Shown here one piece after another: positions 51,151 through 60,167 of a DNA stretch of 64,000 nucleotides. Under the pieces are notes generated by a model. The model was given only the letters and a program-made list of their open reading frames with translations. It made no database searches and was not told where the DNA came from. Source of the stretch: JAQSWP01 sp040255215 (lineage in GTDB: Bacteria > Pseudomonadota > Alphaproteobacteria > Reyranellales > JAQSWP01); contig JBDZUM010000004.1 of the NCBI GenBank assembly GCA_040255215.1, positions 22,115-86,114 of the forward strand. Reading direction: 5' to 3'. The stretch's first letter is position 1; the number at the start of each line of letters is the position of its first letter. The translations under genes and the position numbers were made by a program.

Positions 51151-52383
51151 CTACAGCCCCAGCATCACCTTTGCCAGAATATTCCGCTGCACTTCCGACG
51201 AGCCGCCGTAGATCGTCATCTTGCGGGTGTTGAAGTATTTCGGCGCCATGACGTCGGCATTCTCCGGACCGATCGGCTCGACGTTGGAATTGGCCGGCTT
51301 CAAATCGGTGAAGGGCGCGGCGTAATAGTCGACCGCCTCGACCGCCATTTCGGTGATGCGCTGCATGACTTCCGTGCCGCGCAGCTTGATGATCGAGGAT
51401 TGCGGGCCGGGTGCGTCGCCCGCCTTCAGGCTCTGGTAGAACACCAGCTCGTTCATTTCGACGGCCGACGCCTCGATCTCGAGCTGCGCCATCTTCTCCA
51501 GCCACGCCTCGTCCTGCATCAGCGAGTGGCCGTTGCCGTCGGGCTGCGTCGCCGCCAGCTTGCGCAGGCCCTCGAACGCCGCTTTCAGCCGCGGCGCGTA
51601 GGCCGCACCGCCGCGCTCGAACTCCAGCAGGTACTTGGCGCAGGTCCAGCCGCGATTCTCCTGCCCGACCAGATTCTCGACCGGCACCTTGACGTCGGTG
51701 AAGAACACCTGGTTGACCTCGTGCCGGCCGTTGGCGCGGGTGTTGTCGGCGGTGATGATCGGCTCGATCGTGATGCCCGGGCTCTTCATGTCGATCAGCA
51801 GGAAGGAAATGCCGTCCTGCGACTTGCCCTCGGTGCTGGTGCGCACCAGGCAGAAGATCCAGTCCGCGTACTGCGCCAGGGTGGTCCAGATCTTGGTGCC
51901 GTTGACGACGTAGTATTCCTTGCCGTCGGCGCCTTGCGTGCGCACGGCGCGCGTCTTCAGCGACGCCAGATCGGAGCCCGACCCCGGCTCGGAATAGCCC
52001 TGGCACCAGATTTCCTCGCTCGACAGGATCTTGGGCAGGAAGCGCTGCTTCTGCTCGTCGGTGCCGAAGGCCATGATGACCGGCGCCACCATCCTCAGCC
52101 CGAAGGGCGAGATGTACGGCGAGTTGGCCCGTGCAAGCTCCATCTCGAAAATGTACTTCTGCGTCGAGGTGAAGCCCGGGCCGCCATATTCCTTCGGCCA
52201 GTTGGGCGCGATCCAGCCCTGCTTGTAGAGCCGCTTCTGCCACTCGACCATCTGCTCCTTGGCGATGTGGCCGTTGCGGCTGTCCTTCACCGCCCTGGCC
52301 GTCTCCGGCGGATAGTTCTTCTCGATGAAGTCCCGCACCTGGTCGCGGAACTTGAGGTCTTCGGCAGTGAAATTGAGGTCCAT
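51151..52383 (-). CDS. Acyl-CoA dehydrogenase family protein
   Basis: 410-residue FAD-dependent acyl-CoA dehydrogenase. It has CQGYSEPGSGSDLASLKTRA (FAD/substrate signature 1), the WTTLAQYADWIFCLVRT stretch, and the C-terminal FNTRKMTIYGGSSEVQRNILAKVMLGL signature with the FAD-binding GGSSE. The long insertion and YAAPFTDLKP region resemble the large acyl-CoA dehydrogenases acting on aromatic or cholesterol side-chain CoA esters; the exact substrate is not determinable. The start at 52383 (MDLNFTAED) is the family start. Confidence 0.92.
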   Translation of the reverse strand: MDLNFTAEDLKFRDQVRDFIEKNYPPETARAVKDSRNGHIAKEQMVEWQKRLYKQGWIAPNWPKEYGGPGFTSTQKYIFEMELARANSPYISPFGLRMVAPVIMAFGTDEQKQRFLPKILSSEEIWCQGYSEPGSGSDLASLKTRAVRTQGADGKEYYVVNGTKIWTTLAQYADWIFCLVRTSTEGKSQDGISFLLIDMKSPGITIEPIITADNTRANGRHEVNQVFFTDVKVPVENLVGQENRGWTCAKYLLEFERGGAAYAPRLKAAFEGLRKLAATQPDGNGHSLMQDEAWLEKMAQLEIEASAVEMNELVFYQSLKAGDAPGPQSSIIKLRGTEVMQRITEMAVEAVDYYAAPFTDLKPANSNVEPIGPENADVMAPKYFNTRKMTIYGGSSEVQRNILAKVMLGL

Positions 52384-52505
52384 GGTCGCTTCCCGGGATT
52401 TCGTTGCCGCAAGGGTATAAACCGGCCGCGCTACACGCAAACGGAACTTTGCGCGGAGCCTGTGTCGCCGTGCGAAACGCCGCCTGAAGCGTGCTACAAG
52501 GCGCC

Positions 52506-53108
52506 ATGCGAAATCCGCCGCAAACTGCCCTGATCTGCCTCGCCCTGACCGCCGGCGGCTATGCCCTGCTCCTGCTCGGCATCGCGTTGTTCGAGCGCGA
52601 CTACGAGGTGGCCGGCGGGCTGCTGGGCATTGCCGGCCTTGCCGTGGCAGTGATTTCGTTCTTCGTCTGCCTATGGATGGCGTTCGCGTCGATCGGCTAC
52701 ACGCGTCTGTTGTCGGGTCGCAACGTGATCGCCCGCTGGCGCGTCACGCCGGCCGAATGGGATCGCTTTCGCGCCTTCGATGCGGCGCGCGCCGCCGAAC
52801 ACCTGTCGCTGCGCAACGATCTGCGCATTCGCAAACGCACGCCGCCGCAAGGCGTGGAAATCGTCGTCGGGCGCGGCCGGGTCGTCGTCGATGGCTCCTA
52901 CCACGCCATTTCCGGTCGCGCCGTCGGCGGGCGTCAGCTCAACTGGCTCAACGCGCCGGCCGATCCCGAATGCCTCGAATTCCCCAAATCCTATGCCCGC
53001 AGCAAGGGCGGCACGGTCGATCTCACCCTGCGCATCCCCGTCCCCGCCTCGGCCCGGGCCGAAGGCATAAAAGTGTTCGAGTTCTACCTGGCGCAGGCTA
53101 AGGCCTGA
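52506..53108 (+). CDS. Hypothetical membrane protein
   Basis: 200 residues: two N-terminal transmembrane helices (about 8-29 and 38-61) and a soluble C-terminal domain of mixed beta character (RVTPAEWDRFRAFDAAR, GVEIVVGRGRVVVDGSYHAI). The ATG at 52506 has only a weak AAGG ribosome site. No family recognised. It is divergent from the acyl-CoA dehydrogenase gene and ends immediately before the stop of the acyl-CoA ligase gene on the other strand. Confidence 0.65.
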   Translation: MRNPPQTALICLALTAGGYALLLLGIALFERDYEVAGGLLGIAGLAVAVISFFVCLWMAFASIGYTRLLSGRNVIARWRVTPAEWDRFRAFDAARAAEHLSLRNDLRIRKRTPPQGVEIVVGRGRVVVDGSYHAISGRAVGGRQLNWLNAPADPECLEFPKSYARSKGGTVDLTLRIPVPASARAEGIKVFEFYLAQAKA

Positions 53109-54464
53109 CTACTCCGCCGCCGGCAGCGTCTTGCGCAGCTCCGCCTTGCTGATCTTCTCCAGGGTCGAGCGGGGGAAATCCTCGACCAGCAGCACCTGCC
53201 GCGGCACCTTGAAATCGGCCAGGTTCTTGCGGCAGGCGTCGATCACGGCCGCCGGCAATTCGTTGTTGCCCGCGACCTTGATGCCCGGACCCGGCCGCAC
53301 GAAGGCCACGGGGACTTCGTCCAGCATGCGGTGCTTCTGCGCCACCACCGCGCATTCGTAGACGCCGGGCACCAGCGCGATCACCGCCTCGATTTCGGAC
53401 GCCGCGACGTTCTCGCCGCCGACCTTCAGCATGTCCTTGTCGCGGTCGGAGAAGGTGATGCTGCCGTCTTCGTTGAGCTTGACGCGATCGCCGGTCAGGA
53501 ACCAGCCTTGCGCATCGAAACTGTCGGCCGTGGCCTGCGGGTTGTTGAGATACTCGGCGAAGATCGACACGCCGGGCACCCCGAGGAAGCGCAGATGCCC
53601 GGTCTCGCCCGGCTCTACCGGCGTCACCCCATCGTCGCGCACGATCTTGACGCCGTATTCCGGCGCCGGCCGGCCGGTCGTCATGTCGCCTTCGGGCGAC
53701 ACCAGGTCGGAGACGATGCCCTGGCTGACCGTCTCGGTCATGCCCCACCAGCTCACCATGCCGACGCCGAAATGCTTCTGGATCGCCTCCGACACGATGG
53801 CGAAGCCCCAGGCGCGGAAATGATGCTCGGGCACCGGCTGGTCCATCACCGCCTTGGCGAAGAACGGCAGGGTCGACATCCAGGTGCATTTGTTACGCAG
53901 CGCCACGTCCCAGAAGCGCGACGCCGAGAAACGCGGCATCAGCACCACCGTGCCCCCGGCCCACATGGTCGGCAGGATCGAATAGGTGCGCGCATTGGTG
54001 TGGAAGGCCGGCATCACCGTCAGATGCACCTCGTCCTCGGTCAGCCCCTCGTGCACCGCCGATGTTCGTGCCCCCCAAAGCGCGTTGCCCTGGGTCCACA
54101 GCACGCCCTTGGGCCGCGACGTCGTGCCCGACGTGTACTGCACCGAGCCCGGCCGCCAGGGATCGGGCTCGATCGTCGGCAGTGTCGCGGGATCGCCATC
54201 GAGCTCTGAGAAGGTCAGGGCCTTTTCCGGCCGCAGCGAGGCGTCCGCAGGCGCGCCGTCGACGGTGTTCTCCGTGACGGCAAGCCAGCGGATCTTTTTC
54301 GCGTGCTGCGCCACCAGCGTCGCCAGTTCCGGCTGGGTGATGGCGGCGACCGCCCCGCAATGCTCGGCGAAATAGTCGAGTTCAGGCCCGGCCGAACGCG
54401 TGTTGGTCGTCACCACGATGGCGCCGATGCGGGCGCAGGCGAACCACAGGAATTCCAGTTCCGG
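53109..54464 (-). CDS. AMP-dependent acyl-CoA ligase, N-terminus lost in assembly gap
   Basis: About 450 residues of an ANL-superfamily ligase. The ATP-binding A3 motif is YTSGTTSRPKGV, A5 is WWGMTETV, A7/A8 are GWFLTGDRVKLNEDG and DRDKDMLKVGGENV, and the A10 Lys region is ISKAELRKTL. The sequence begins inside the domain at PELEFLWFACARIG, right at the run of N, so roughly the first 80-100 residues are missing. It activates a carboxylic acid to its CoA ester; with the nearby acyl-CoA dehydrogenase and hydratase it fits fatty or aromatic acid catabolism. Confidence 0.9.
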   Translation of the reverse strand, partial: PELEFLWFACARIGAIVVTTNTRSAGPELDYFAEHCGAVAAITQPELATLVAQHAKKIRWLAVTENTVDGAPADASLRPEKALTFSELDGDPATLPTIEPDPWRPGSVQYTSGTTSRPKGVLWTQGNALWGARTSAVHEGLTEDEVHLTVMPAFHTNARTYSILPTMWAGGTVVLMPRFSASRFWDVALRNKCTWMSTLPFFAKAVMDQPVPEHHFRAWGFAIVSEAIQKHFGVGMVSWWGMTETVSQGIVSDLVSPEGDMTTGRPAPEYGVKIVRDDGVTPVEPGETGHLRFLGVPGVSIFAEYLNNPQATADSFDAQGWFLTGDRVKLNEDGSITFSDRDKDMLKVGGENVAASEIEAVIALVPGVYECAVVAQKHRMLDEVPVAFVRPGPGIKVAGNNELPAAVIDACRKNLADFKVPRQVLLVEDFPRSTLEKISKAELRKTLPAAE

Positions 54465-54564
54465 NNNNNNNNNNNNNNNNNNNNNNNNNNNNNNNNNNNN
54501 NNNNNNNNNNNNNNNNNNNNNNNNNNNNNNNNNNNNNNNNNNNNNNNNNNNNNNNNNNNNNNNN
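54465..54564. other. Assembly gap of exactly 100 N
   Basis: One hundred consecutive N, the conventional placeholder for a scaffold join of unknown size. The gene to the left lacks its 5' end and the gene to the right lacks its 3' end, both on the minus strand. The true missing length must hold the end of the deacetylase and the start of the ligase, so it is probably several hundred bases. Any continuous frame through the gap is artificial. Confidence 0.98.
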
Positions 54565-55463
54565 AGCTGGTGCCAGACGTTGTCGGAACTCAGCACGTCG
54601 TCGAGGAACACCTGCCGCGAGGCATTGGGCACGCCCGCTGCATTCGCCAGCTCCGCCCCGACCGATTGCGCGCTGGTGCGCGAATCGAGGAACAGCAGGC
54701 CGCGCTTCCTCATTTCGTCGATGACGATCTCCATGCCCGGCCGCCAGGCGGTGAACTTGCTGCCCATGTGGTTGTTGACGCCGACATAGGCGTCGAAATG
54801 CGCGAGATTGGCCGCGATGCGCCGCCGCAGCTCGGCCTCGCCCAGGCTGGTCAGCAGCGCCTCGGGCCCCGGATCGGCGTTGCCGCTGGGCTCCATCGGC
54901 AGATGCACCATCAGCTCGTGGCCCTTGAAACGCGCCAGGGCTGTCTGGCTCTCCAGATCCCTGCCGTAGGGCAGATAGGCCAGGGTCAGCGGGCCGGGCA
55001 GATCCAGGGTCCGCATCGAACGCGGCCGATCGAGCCCCATGTCGTCGATCACGATGGCAATCATCGGCCGTCCCGCGGGCACCGGCGGCGCGGCGACAGC
55101 GTAGCGCAGCCAGGCCGGTTGGCGTGCATCGCCAGGTGGCGCCGGCGGGCGCGGCACGGCCGCCTGCTGCGGCGATGGTTTGGCCGCCGTCGGCGCCGGT
55201 CGCTCTGCCGGCCTGGCGGCCGGTTTCGCCGGCGGCTTGCTCGGCGCGGCGGCGGTCTGCTGCCTCGACGGCTCGTCAGTGAGATTGCGCGCCAGCAGGA
55301 ATCCGCCGGCCGCCGCGATCGCCGCGATGCCGGCAACCAGCCCGATGCGCGCGGCGCGCTGCACCGGCGGCGTCAGCCGGCTCATGGCCTGGCGCCACAG
55401 CAGCGTCAGGCGATTGGGTTTGCGCGTACGCCGGCGCGCCGTCTTCTTGCGTGGTTTCGCCAT
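54565..55463 (-). CDS. Divergent polysaccharide deacetylase family protein, 3' end lost in gap
   Basis: 299 residues up to the gap. A basic N-terminus (MAKPRKKTARRRTRKPNRL) and one anchor helix (GLVAGIAAIAAAGGFLLA, about 43-60) are followed by a Pro/Ala-rich linker (70-115) and the start of a divergent polysaccharide deacetylase (YibQ-like) domain: IAIVIDDMGLDRPRSMR, MVHLPMEPSG, VGVNNHMGSKFT and LLFLDSRTS. The metal-site pattern D-D/H is that of the family. It probably acts on peptidoglycan or another envelope glycan; function in this group is poorly known. Confidence 0.88.
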
Positions 55464-55515
55464 GGGTTGGCGACGATAGCACGAAACGCCGCCGCCCCGC
55501 TCCGCTTCGTGGCGT

Positions 55516-56148
55516 TCAGCCGCGATGGTAAGGCAGCGACACCACGTAGTCGGGCACTGGCGGGCCGACATTGATGGCGCACCACGATTCCGCCGCCAGC
55601 GCGGCGGCCTTGGCGTTGATACGGCGATAGGTCGAGGCGTGCAGGGTCCAGTATTCCATCGCGAAGCTCAGCGTCTGCGGGTTCGGCTCGCCGCCCTGCC
55701 GCCATTGCTCGCCTGGCCAGTGCGTTTCCAGCGTGTAGTAGATCAGCCAGTGCTCGTGATCCTCGCGCGGGCGCAGGTCGCGGTACTTCCAGCCCGATTC
55801 GCCGATCAGGTCGAGCGTGCGATGGATCAGCCCGTGATACAGGCTCATCTCGTGCCCCTCGCGCACGTCGATGCGCCCGGTGGCGAAGCTGTATTGCTCG
55901 TAGCGGCCGGCGCGGCGCGACTCCTGGGCCGACCACACGTTGATGCGGGTCGGATCGATCGCGGCGTAGACCAGCGGCACGTCCTGCGTCTCGCGGCACA
56001 GCCGCTCGTAGTCAATGCCGGAAAGCCGCAGCGCGCTCTCCGCTGCCGGCGTCCGCTCGGCTGCCGTCACCGCCACCGCCGCGACGCAGGCGATGGCTGC
56101 TGCGCCGGCGCGTTTGCCGCGCGCGGGCATCGTCGTATGTTTCGACAT
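55516..56148 (-). CDS. Hypothetical exported protein
   Basis: 210 residues from the ATG at 56148, which has a GAGAGGACC ribosome site. An N-terminal hydrophobic segment (AGAAAIACVAAVAVTAA, 14-30) suggests a signal peptide. The mature domain has many aromatic and charged residues (MSLYHGLIHRTLDLIGESGWKYRDL-type sequence, WLIYYTLETHWPGEQW, FAMEYWTLHASTYRR). No family recognised. The same frame is open upstream to 56334 but without a ribosome site. Confidence 0.68.
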   Translation of the reverse strand: MSKHTTMPARGKRAGAAAIACVAAVAVTAAERTPAAESALRLSGIDYERLCRETQDVPLVYAAIDPTRINVWSAQESRRAGRYEQYSFATGRIDVREGHEMSLYHGLIHRTLDLIGESGWKYRDLRPREDHEHWLIYYTLETHWPGEQWRQGGEPNPQTLSFAMEYWTLHASTYRRINAKAAALAAESWCAINVGPPVPDYVVSLPYHRG

Positions 56149-56451
56149 CGGTCCTCTCGAAAAAGCGCGGGACCGTAATGTCTGAACGCCGTTCGAGGAA
56201 GCCAACGAAGGCATAGGTGCCATGCCGCGCCGCCTCGATCCGATGCAGCAAAATCGGTACATCCGATCATTGCGACGCGATCTCGCGCCGTCGGGCGTTT
56301 GAAATTGCAGGCGATTTTTTGCGTCTCCACACAACCGTAGTCATGGTTGCGCGAGCCGCCTGTTTTTCGCCGTTCGGATAATGCGCCGATCCGTCGCATC
56401 GGCGTTTCGTAACGCGATGCCTGACGTCGCAATCGAAGTTCGCTGTGTCCT
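56149..56451. other. Spacer without a recognisable gene
   Basis: 303 bp between two minus-strand genes. Only short frames occur. It has a few A/T-rich patches (for example ATTTTTTGCG near 56314) and a weak CAACC/GGTTG inverted repeat near 56332-56349. It may contain the promoter of the exported-protein gene; I see no RNA gene or repeat family here. Confidence 0.5.
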
Positions 56452-57309
56452 CTACAGCGGCAGGTTCATCAGCAGCAATCCAGCGACGATCACCGCCGCA
56501 GCGACGATGCGACGCCAGCCCATGGTCTCGCCCAGCAGGAACGCGCCCATCAGAGCGGCGAACAGCACCGAGGTCTCGCGCAGGGCGGCGACATGCGCCA
56601 TCGCGCCGAGGCTCAGCGCCCAGATGGCGATGCCGTAGCCGATGGCGGCGATGATCCCGCCGATGGCGCTGCGCCAGCCATAGCTGACGACATGCCGCCA
56701 CGCCGGCCCCGCGCCGCGCCGCCAGAAGCCGATCAGCAGCACCCATGGGCCTTCCAGGATATTGAGCCAGGCGATGTAGCCCAGGGCGCTGCCCGAGGCG
56801 CGCGCGCCCAGCCCGTCGACGATGGTGTAGCCCGCGATGGTCAGGCCCGTCAGCACCGCGAAGGTCGTGCCCCAGCCCTGCTTGAACGCCATGGCGAAGC
56901 CGCCGGCCAGCGACAGGCCGATGATGCCGGCCGAGATCAGCACCACGCCCACCGCCTCGGTGAAGCGCAGCGCCTCGCCCAGCAGGGTGCCGGAGACCAT
57001 CGCCACCAGCAGCGGCCCCAACCCGCGCGCGATGGGATAGACGTGCCCTAGGTCGCCATGCGCGTAGGCGCGCAGCAGGAAGTAGTAGTAGAAATTATGG
57101 ATGACGACCGAGGCCAGCATGTAGGGCCACGCGCTGAGATCGGGCAGCGGCACGAAGCAGGCCAGGCCGATGCCGAACACCGCTCCTGCCGCCATCACCA
57201 CGCCCATCGACAGCAACCGGTCGCGATCCGACTTCACCACCGCGTTCCACGACGCGTGCAGCAGAGCCGCAAGCAGCACCAGGCCAATGACTTCGGGGTC
57301 GAGACGCAC
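56452..57309 (-). CDS. EamA/DMT-superfamily transporter
   Basis: 285 residues with ten hydrophobic helices arranged as two EamA repeats (residues 3-140 and 150-285). Typical features are LLHASWNAVVKSDRDR in the first helix pair, the YPIARGLGPLLVAMVSGTLLGE motif ending repeat one, and HVAALRETSVLFAALMGAFLLGE ending repeat two. Such proteins export amino acids or metabolites; substrate unknown. Divergent from trpG over 169 bp. Confidence 0.9.
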   Translation of the reverse strand: MRLDPEVIGLVLLAALLHASWNAVVKSDRDRLLSMGVVMAAGAVFGIGLACFVPLPDLSAWPYMLASVVIHNFYYYFLLRAYAHGDLGHVYPIARGLGPLLVAMVSGTLLGEALRFTEAVGVVLISAGIIGLSLAGGFAMAFKQGWGTTFAVLTGLTIAGYTIVDGLGARASGSALGYIAWLNILEGPWVLLIGFWRRGAGPAWRHVVSYGWRSAIGGIIAAIGYGIAIWALSLGAMAHVAALRETSVLFAALMGAFLLGETMGWRRIVAAAVIVAGLLLMNLPL

Positions 57310-57478
57310 GATTTCGCGGCTTCAGGCAGGAGGAACGGAAGCGGCGCACTCTATGCCCCGGCCCTGCCCCTGTCACATGCCCGATACGCAGGGCACCCAT
57401 CGCCGCCCGATACCCGAGCGGTTGCCCGCGGCGGCCAAACTTGGGAAGATGGCCGCGACGCGTTCCAACGGTGCCGCC

Positions 57479-58084
57479 ATGCTGCTTCTGATCGACAACT
57501 ACGACAGCTTCACCTTCAACCTCTACCACTTCCTGGGCGATCTCGGCGTGGTGGCCGAGGTCCGGCGCAACGACGCGCTGACGGTGCAGGACGCGATGGC
57601 GTTGAAGCCGAAAGCCATCGTGCTCTCGCCCGGCCCCTGCGATCCGGACAAGGCCGGCATCTGCCTCGGCCTGATTGGTGCGGCCGCCCAGGCGCGCGTG
57701 CCGCTGCTGGGCGTCTGCCTCGGCGAGCAGGCGCTGGGCCAGGCGATGGGCGGCAAGGTGGTGCGCGCCCCGGTGCCCATGCACGGCAAGCTCTCGCACA
57801 TCTCCCATGACGGCAGCGGCATCTTCAAGGGCGTGCCCTCGCCGATCGAAGTGACCCGCTACCATTCGCTGATCGTCGATCGCGCCACCCTGCCCGCCTC
57901 CCTGCGCATCACCGCCGAGAGCGAGGACGGGCTGATCATGGGGCTGGAGCATCGCGAACTGCCGCATTACGGGGTGCAGTTCCATCCCGAAAGCATCGCC
58001 TCGCAGCATGGCCACGACATCCTGGCCAATTTCCTGCGCCTGTCCGGCTACGACGTCGCCCCGCGCCGCGCCGAAGCCGCCTGA
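57479..58084 (+). CDS. trpG: Glutamine amidotransferase, anthranilate/aminodeoxychorismate synthase component II
   Basis: 201-residue class I glutaminase: LLLIDNYDSFTFNLYHFLG start, oxyanion PGPCDPDKAG, nucleophile Cys in GVCLGEQALGQ, and the His-Glu pair in VQFHPESIAS. TrpG and PabA cannot be told apart by sequence alone, and the protein may serve both. It stands 12.4 kb from trpE, is not followed by trpD/trpC and is followed by an unrelated gene. An ATG at 57449 with GGGAAG is an alternative start adding ten residues. Confidence 0.9.
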   Translation: MLLLIDNYDSFTFNLYHFLGDLGVVAEVRRNDALTVQDAMALKPKAIVLSPGPCDPDKAGICLGLIGAAAQARVPLLGVCLGEQALGQAMGGKVVRAPVPMHGKLSHISHDGSGIFKGVPSPIEVTRYHSLIVDRATLPASLRITAESEDGLIMGLEHRELPHYGVQFHPESIASQHGHDILANFLRLSGYDVAPRRAEAA

Positions 58085-58107
58085 TCCTGCGCCCGGGAGA
58101 CACGCCG

Positions 58108-58584
58108 ATGACCGATGCCCCGCTCTCCCTGCTCGACGAAGTCAAGCTGCAGGCCAGGGTCCTGGTGCCGCTGATCCGCGCCTTGCGCGAGAAGCTCGGC
58201 AAGGCCGAGGCCGACCGCATGGTCGAGGCCGCGCTGCGCGACTGGTCGCGCGAGTTGCACCGGCGCATCGGCCAGGAAAAGGGCGGCAGCGCCCGCCAGC
58301 AATGGGACGCCATCTGGGCCGATCTGCGCCCGCGCATCGGCGACGCCATCGATCGCGAGTTCCTCAAGGACGACGGCGTGGTGCGCGAATACAACGTCAC
58401 CCGCTGCTCCTACGCCGAGTTCTTCAAGGCGCTGGGCGAGCCCGAGCTCGGCCGCTTCCTGCTCTGCGATCTCGATCACGACGTGGCCGAGGTCGGCGCG
58501 CCCGACGTCGAGTTCACCCGCACCCAGACCATCATGCAGGGCGCCCCCTACTGCGATTTTCGCTACCGCTTCCGGCAGGGCTGA
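58108..58584 (+). CDS. L-2-amino-thiazoline-4-carboxylic acid hydrolase-like protein
   Basis: 158 residues. The N-terminal helical region is followed by the family core EYNVTRCSYAEFFKALGEPELG, LLCDLDHDVAEV and TRTQTIMQGAPYCDFRYRF. Three cysteines (in TRCSY, LLCDLD, YCDF) occupy the usual places of the ATC hydrolase-like family, once named for cysteine formation from DL-ATC in Pseudomonas. Many members have other roles, so the substrate is uncertain. It starts 23 bp after trpG on the same strand. Confidence 0.82.
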   Translation: MTDAPLSLLDEVKLQARVLVPLIRALREKLGKAEADRMVEAALRDWSRELHRRIGQEKGGSARQQWDAIWADLRPRIGDAIDREFLKDDGVVREYNVTRCSYAEFFKALGEPELGRFLLCDLDHDVAEVGAPDVEFTRTQTIMQGAPYCDFRYRFRQG

Positions 58585-58590
58585 CGCCGG

Positions 58591-58962
58591 TCAGACGAGC
58601 GCGCCGGCCCACAGGCAGGCGGCCGTGGCGAACAGCAGCGCCCAGCCGAAATGCACCCGCCGCGTCGCGCCGAGATTGGCAAGCCCGGACACGGCGAACA
58701 CCGCCCCGATGACGAGTGCAGCGCCCTCTGTCACCCCGCCGACCAGCCCCGCCCATAGCACGTAAAGCCCGAGCACCGCCCAGATCGCCGACGGCAGATG
58801 CCACACCCAGCGCACCAGGCGCCGGTTGATCGCGGGTTTCAGCACCGGCGGCAGGGGATCGCTTTTCAGCAGTGGACCCACGACGAATTTCTCGCCCAGC
58901 CACGAGTGCCCGATCGGTGCAGCGAAGGCCAGCACCGCGGCGAGAATGTAGAGCTCCTGCAT
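58591..58962 (-). CDS. Small integral membrane protein
   Basis: 123 residues with four hydrophobic helices (about 4-20, 53-71, 77-95, 102-121) and a conserved-looking cytoplasmic loop KSDPLPPVLKPAINRRLVRWVWHLP. The protein length and pattern are those of small uncharacterised four-helix membrane proteins of proteobacteria. No function can be given. It is convergent with the thiazoline hydrolase-like gene, 6 bp apart. Confidence 0.72.
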   Translation of the reverse strand: MQELYILAAVLAFAAPIGHSWLGEKFVVGPLLKSDPLPPVLKPAINRRLVRWVWHLPSAIWAVLGLYVLWAGLVGGVTEGAALVIGAVFAVSGLANLGATRRVHFGWALLFATAACLWAGALV

Positions 58963-59003
58963 GGATTGCCTCCCCGGCTGGCGCATGCCGATCGCCCTTG
59001 AAT

Positions 59004-59164
59004 CCCTCTCCCCGATTCATCGGGGAGAGGGTGGGGCCCATTGCGCAGCAATGGGAGGGTGAGGGGCATCGTTCTCTCGACGGCGTCGGCGTTCACTATA
59101 TCATCTGCCGCGGCCCCTCACCCGCTCGCTGCGCTCGCCCCCTCTCCCCGCAAGCGGGGAGAGG
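59004..59164. repeat. REPIN-like composite inverted repeat
   Basis: Four stems: CCCTCTCCCCGAT/ATCGGGGAGAGGG (59004-59031, 2-nt centre); CCCATTGC/GCAATGGG (59037-59055); GGGTGAGGGGC (59057-59067) pairing with GCCCCTCACCC (59113-59123); and CCTCTCCCCGC/GCGGGGAGAGG (59141-59164, AA centre). This looks like two palindromic units in opposite orientation, as in REP doublets. It fills most of the 308-bp spacer upstream of the phzF-like gene, which has no other gene. Confidence 0.7.
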
Positions 59165-59270
59165 CGACATTTTTTTCGGTCCCGCCCGCCTCGCCCCAGC
59201 CCTGCGATCTTTGCAAGCCGTCCCGGCCGTGCCAGCGTCATGCTGCCCGCCGCATCAACCGGAGGCTCGC

Positions 59271-60167
59271 ATGCAGGTCGCGTTCCAGACGCTCGACGTC
59301 TTCACCGAAACCCGTTTCGGCGGCAATCCGCTGGCCGTCGTGCCCGACGCGCGCGGCCTGACCGGAGCCCAGATGCAGGCCATCGCCGCCGAGTTCAATC
59401 TGGCCGAGACGACCTTCGTGCTGCCGCCGCAGGACGCCGCCAATTCGGCCAATGTGCGCATCTTCACGCCCAAGGCAGAGATGGAGTTCGCCGGCCATCC
59501 CAATGTCGGCACCGCCTTCGCGCTGGCCCGCGCCGGAACCATTCTCGGCCAGCCCGTCGCGGGCGACCGCCTGATATTCGAGGAACTGGCCGGGCTGGTC
59601 GCCATGGATTTGCTGCGGCGCGACGGCCAGCTCTATGGCGCGCGGCTGAAAGCGCCCAAGCCCTTCGTGCGTGGCGACAGCGTCGCGCCCGACCTCGTCG
59701 CCCAGGCCTGCGGCCTCGACGTCGCCGACATCGAAACCGCGCGCCACAAACCGGTGCTGGGCGGCTGCGGCAACTGGTTCGTGTTCGCCGAGCTGAAATC
59801 GCGCGCCGCCCTGAAGAAGGCGATGTACGTCACCGACCGTTTCGTTCGCGACTTCCCGATGGCGAAGACCGTCGGCATCCACCTCTACGTCCGCGACCGC
59901 ACCGATGGCGTCGACGTCCAGACCCGCATGTTCGCCCCGCTCTACGGCGTGCCGGAAGATCCCGCCACCGGTTCCGCCAACGTCGCCCTGATCGGCCTGC
60001 TGGCGGAGACCGACGGCAAGGACCGCCTCGCCCTGCGCCTGGCCCAGGGCGTTGACATGGGCCGTCCCTCGCTGCTCGAAGCCGAGGCGCTCCGCAGCAA
60101 CGGCAACACCGAATGCTGGATCGGCGGCGCCTGCGTCCCCGTCATGCAGGGCGCGATCGAGCTCTGA
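59271..60167 (+). CDS. PhzF family isomerase/epimerase
   Basis: 298 residues with the diaminopimelate-epimerase-like two-domain fold of PhzF: FQTLDVFTETRFGGNPLAVV at the N-terminus, the catalytic Glu in FNLAETTFVLPP, FTPKAEMEFAGHPNVGTA, and VPEDPATGSANVALIGLLA with the second half-site. Apart from phenazine PhzF, most members have unknown substrates. A GGAGG site precedes the ATG at 59271. It stands alone between two repeat-containing spacers. Confidence 0.9.
   Translation: MQVAFQTLDVFTETRFGGNPLAVVPDARGLTGAQMQAIAAEFNLAETTFVLPPQDAANSANVRIFTPKAEMEFAGHPNVGTAFALARAGTILGQPVAGDRLIFEELAGLVAMDLLRRDGQLYGARLKAPKPFVRGDSVAPDLVAQACGLDVADIETARHKPVLGGCGNWFVFAELKSRAALKKAMYVTDRFVRDFPMAKTVGIHLYVRDRTDGVDVQTRMFAPLYGVPEDPATGSANVALIGLLAETDGKDRLALRLAQGVDMGRPSLLEAEALRSNGNTECWIGGACVPVMQGAIEL

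Noticed and set aside
53109..55571. A single long frame joining the deacetylase and the acyl-CoA ligase
   Set aside because: It exists only because the 100-N gap happens to keep frame. The two halves belong to unrelated families.
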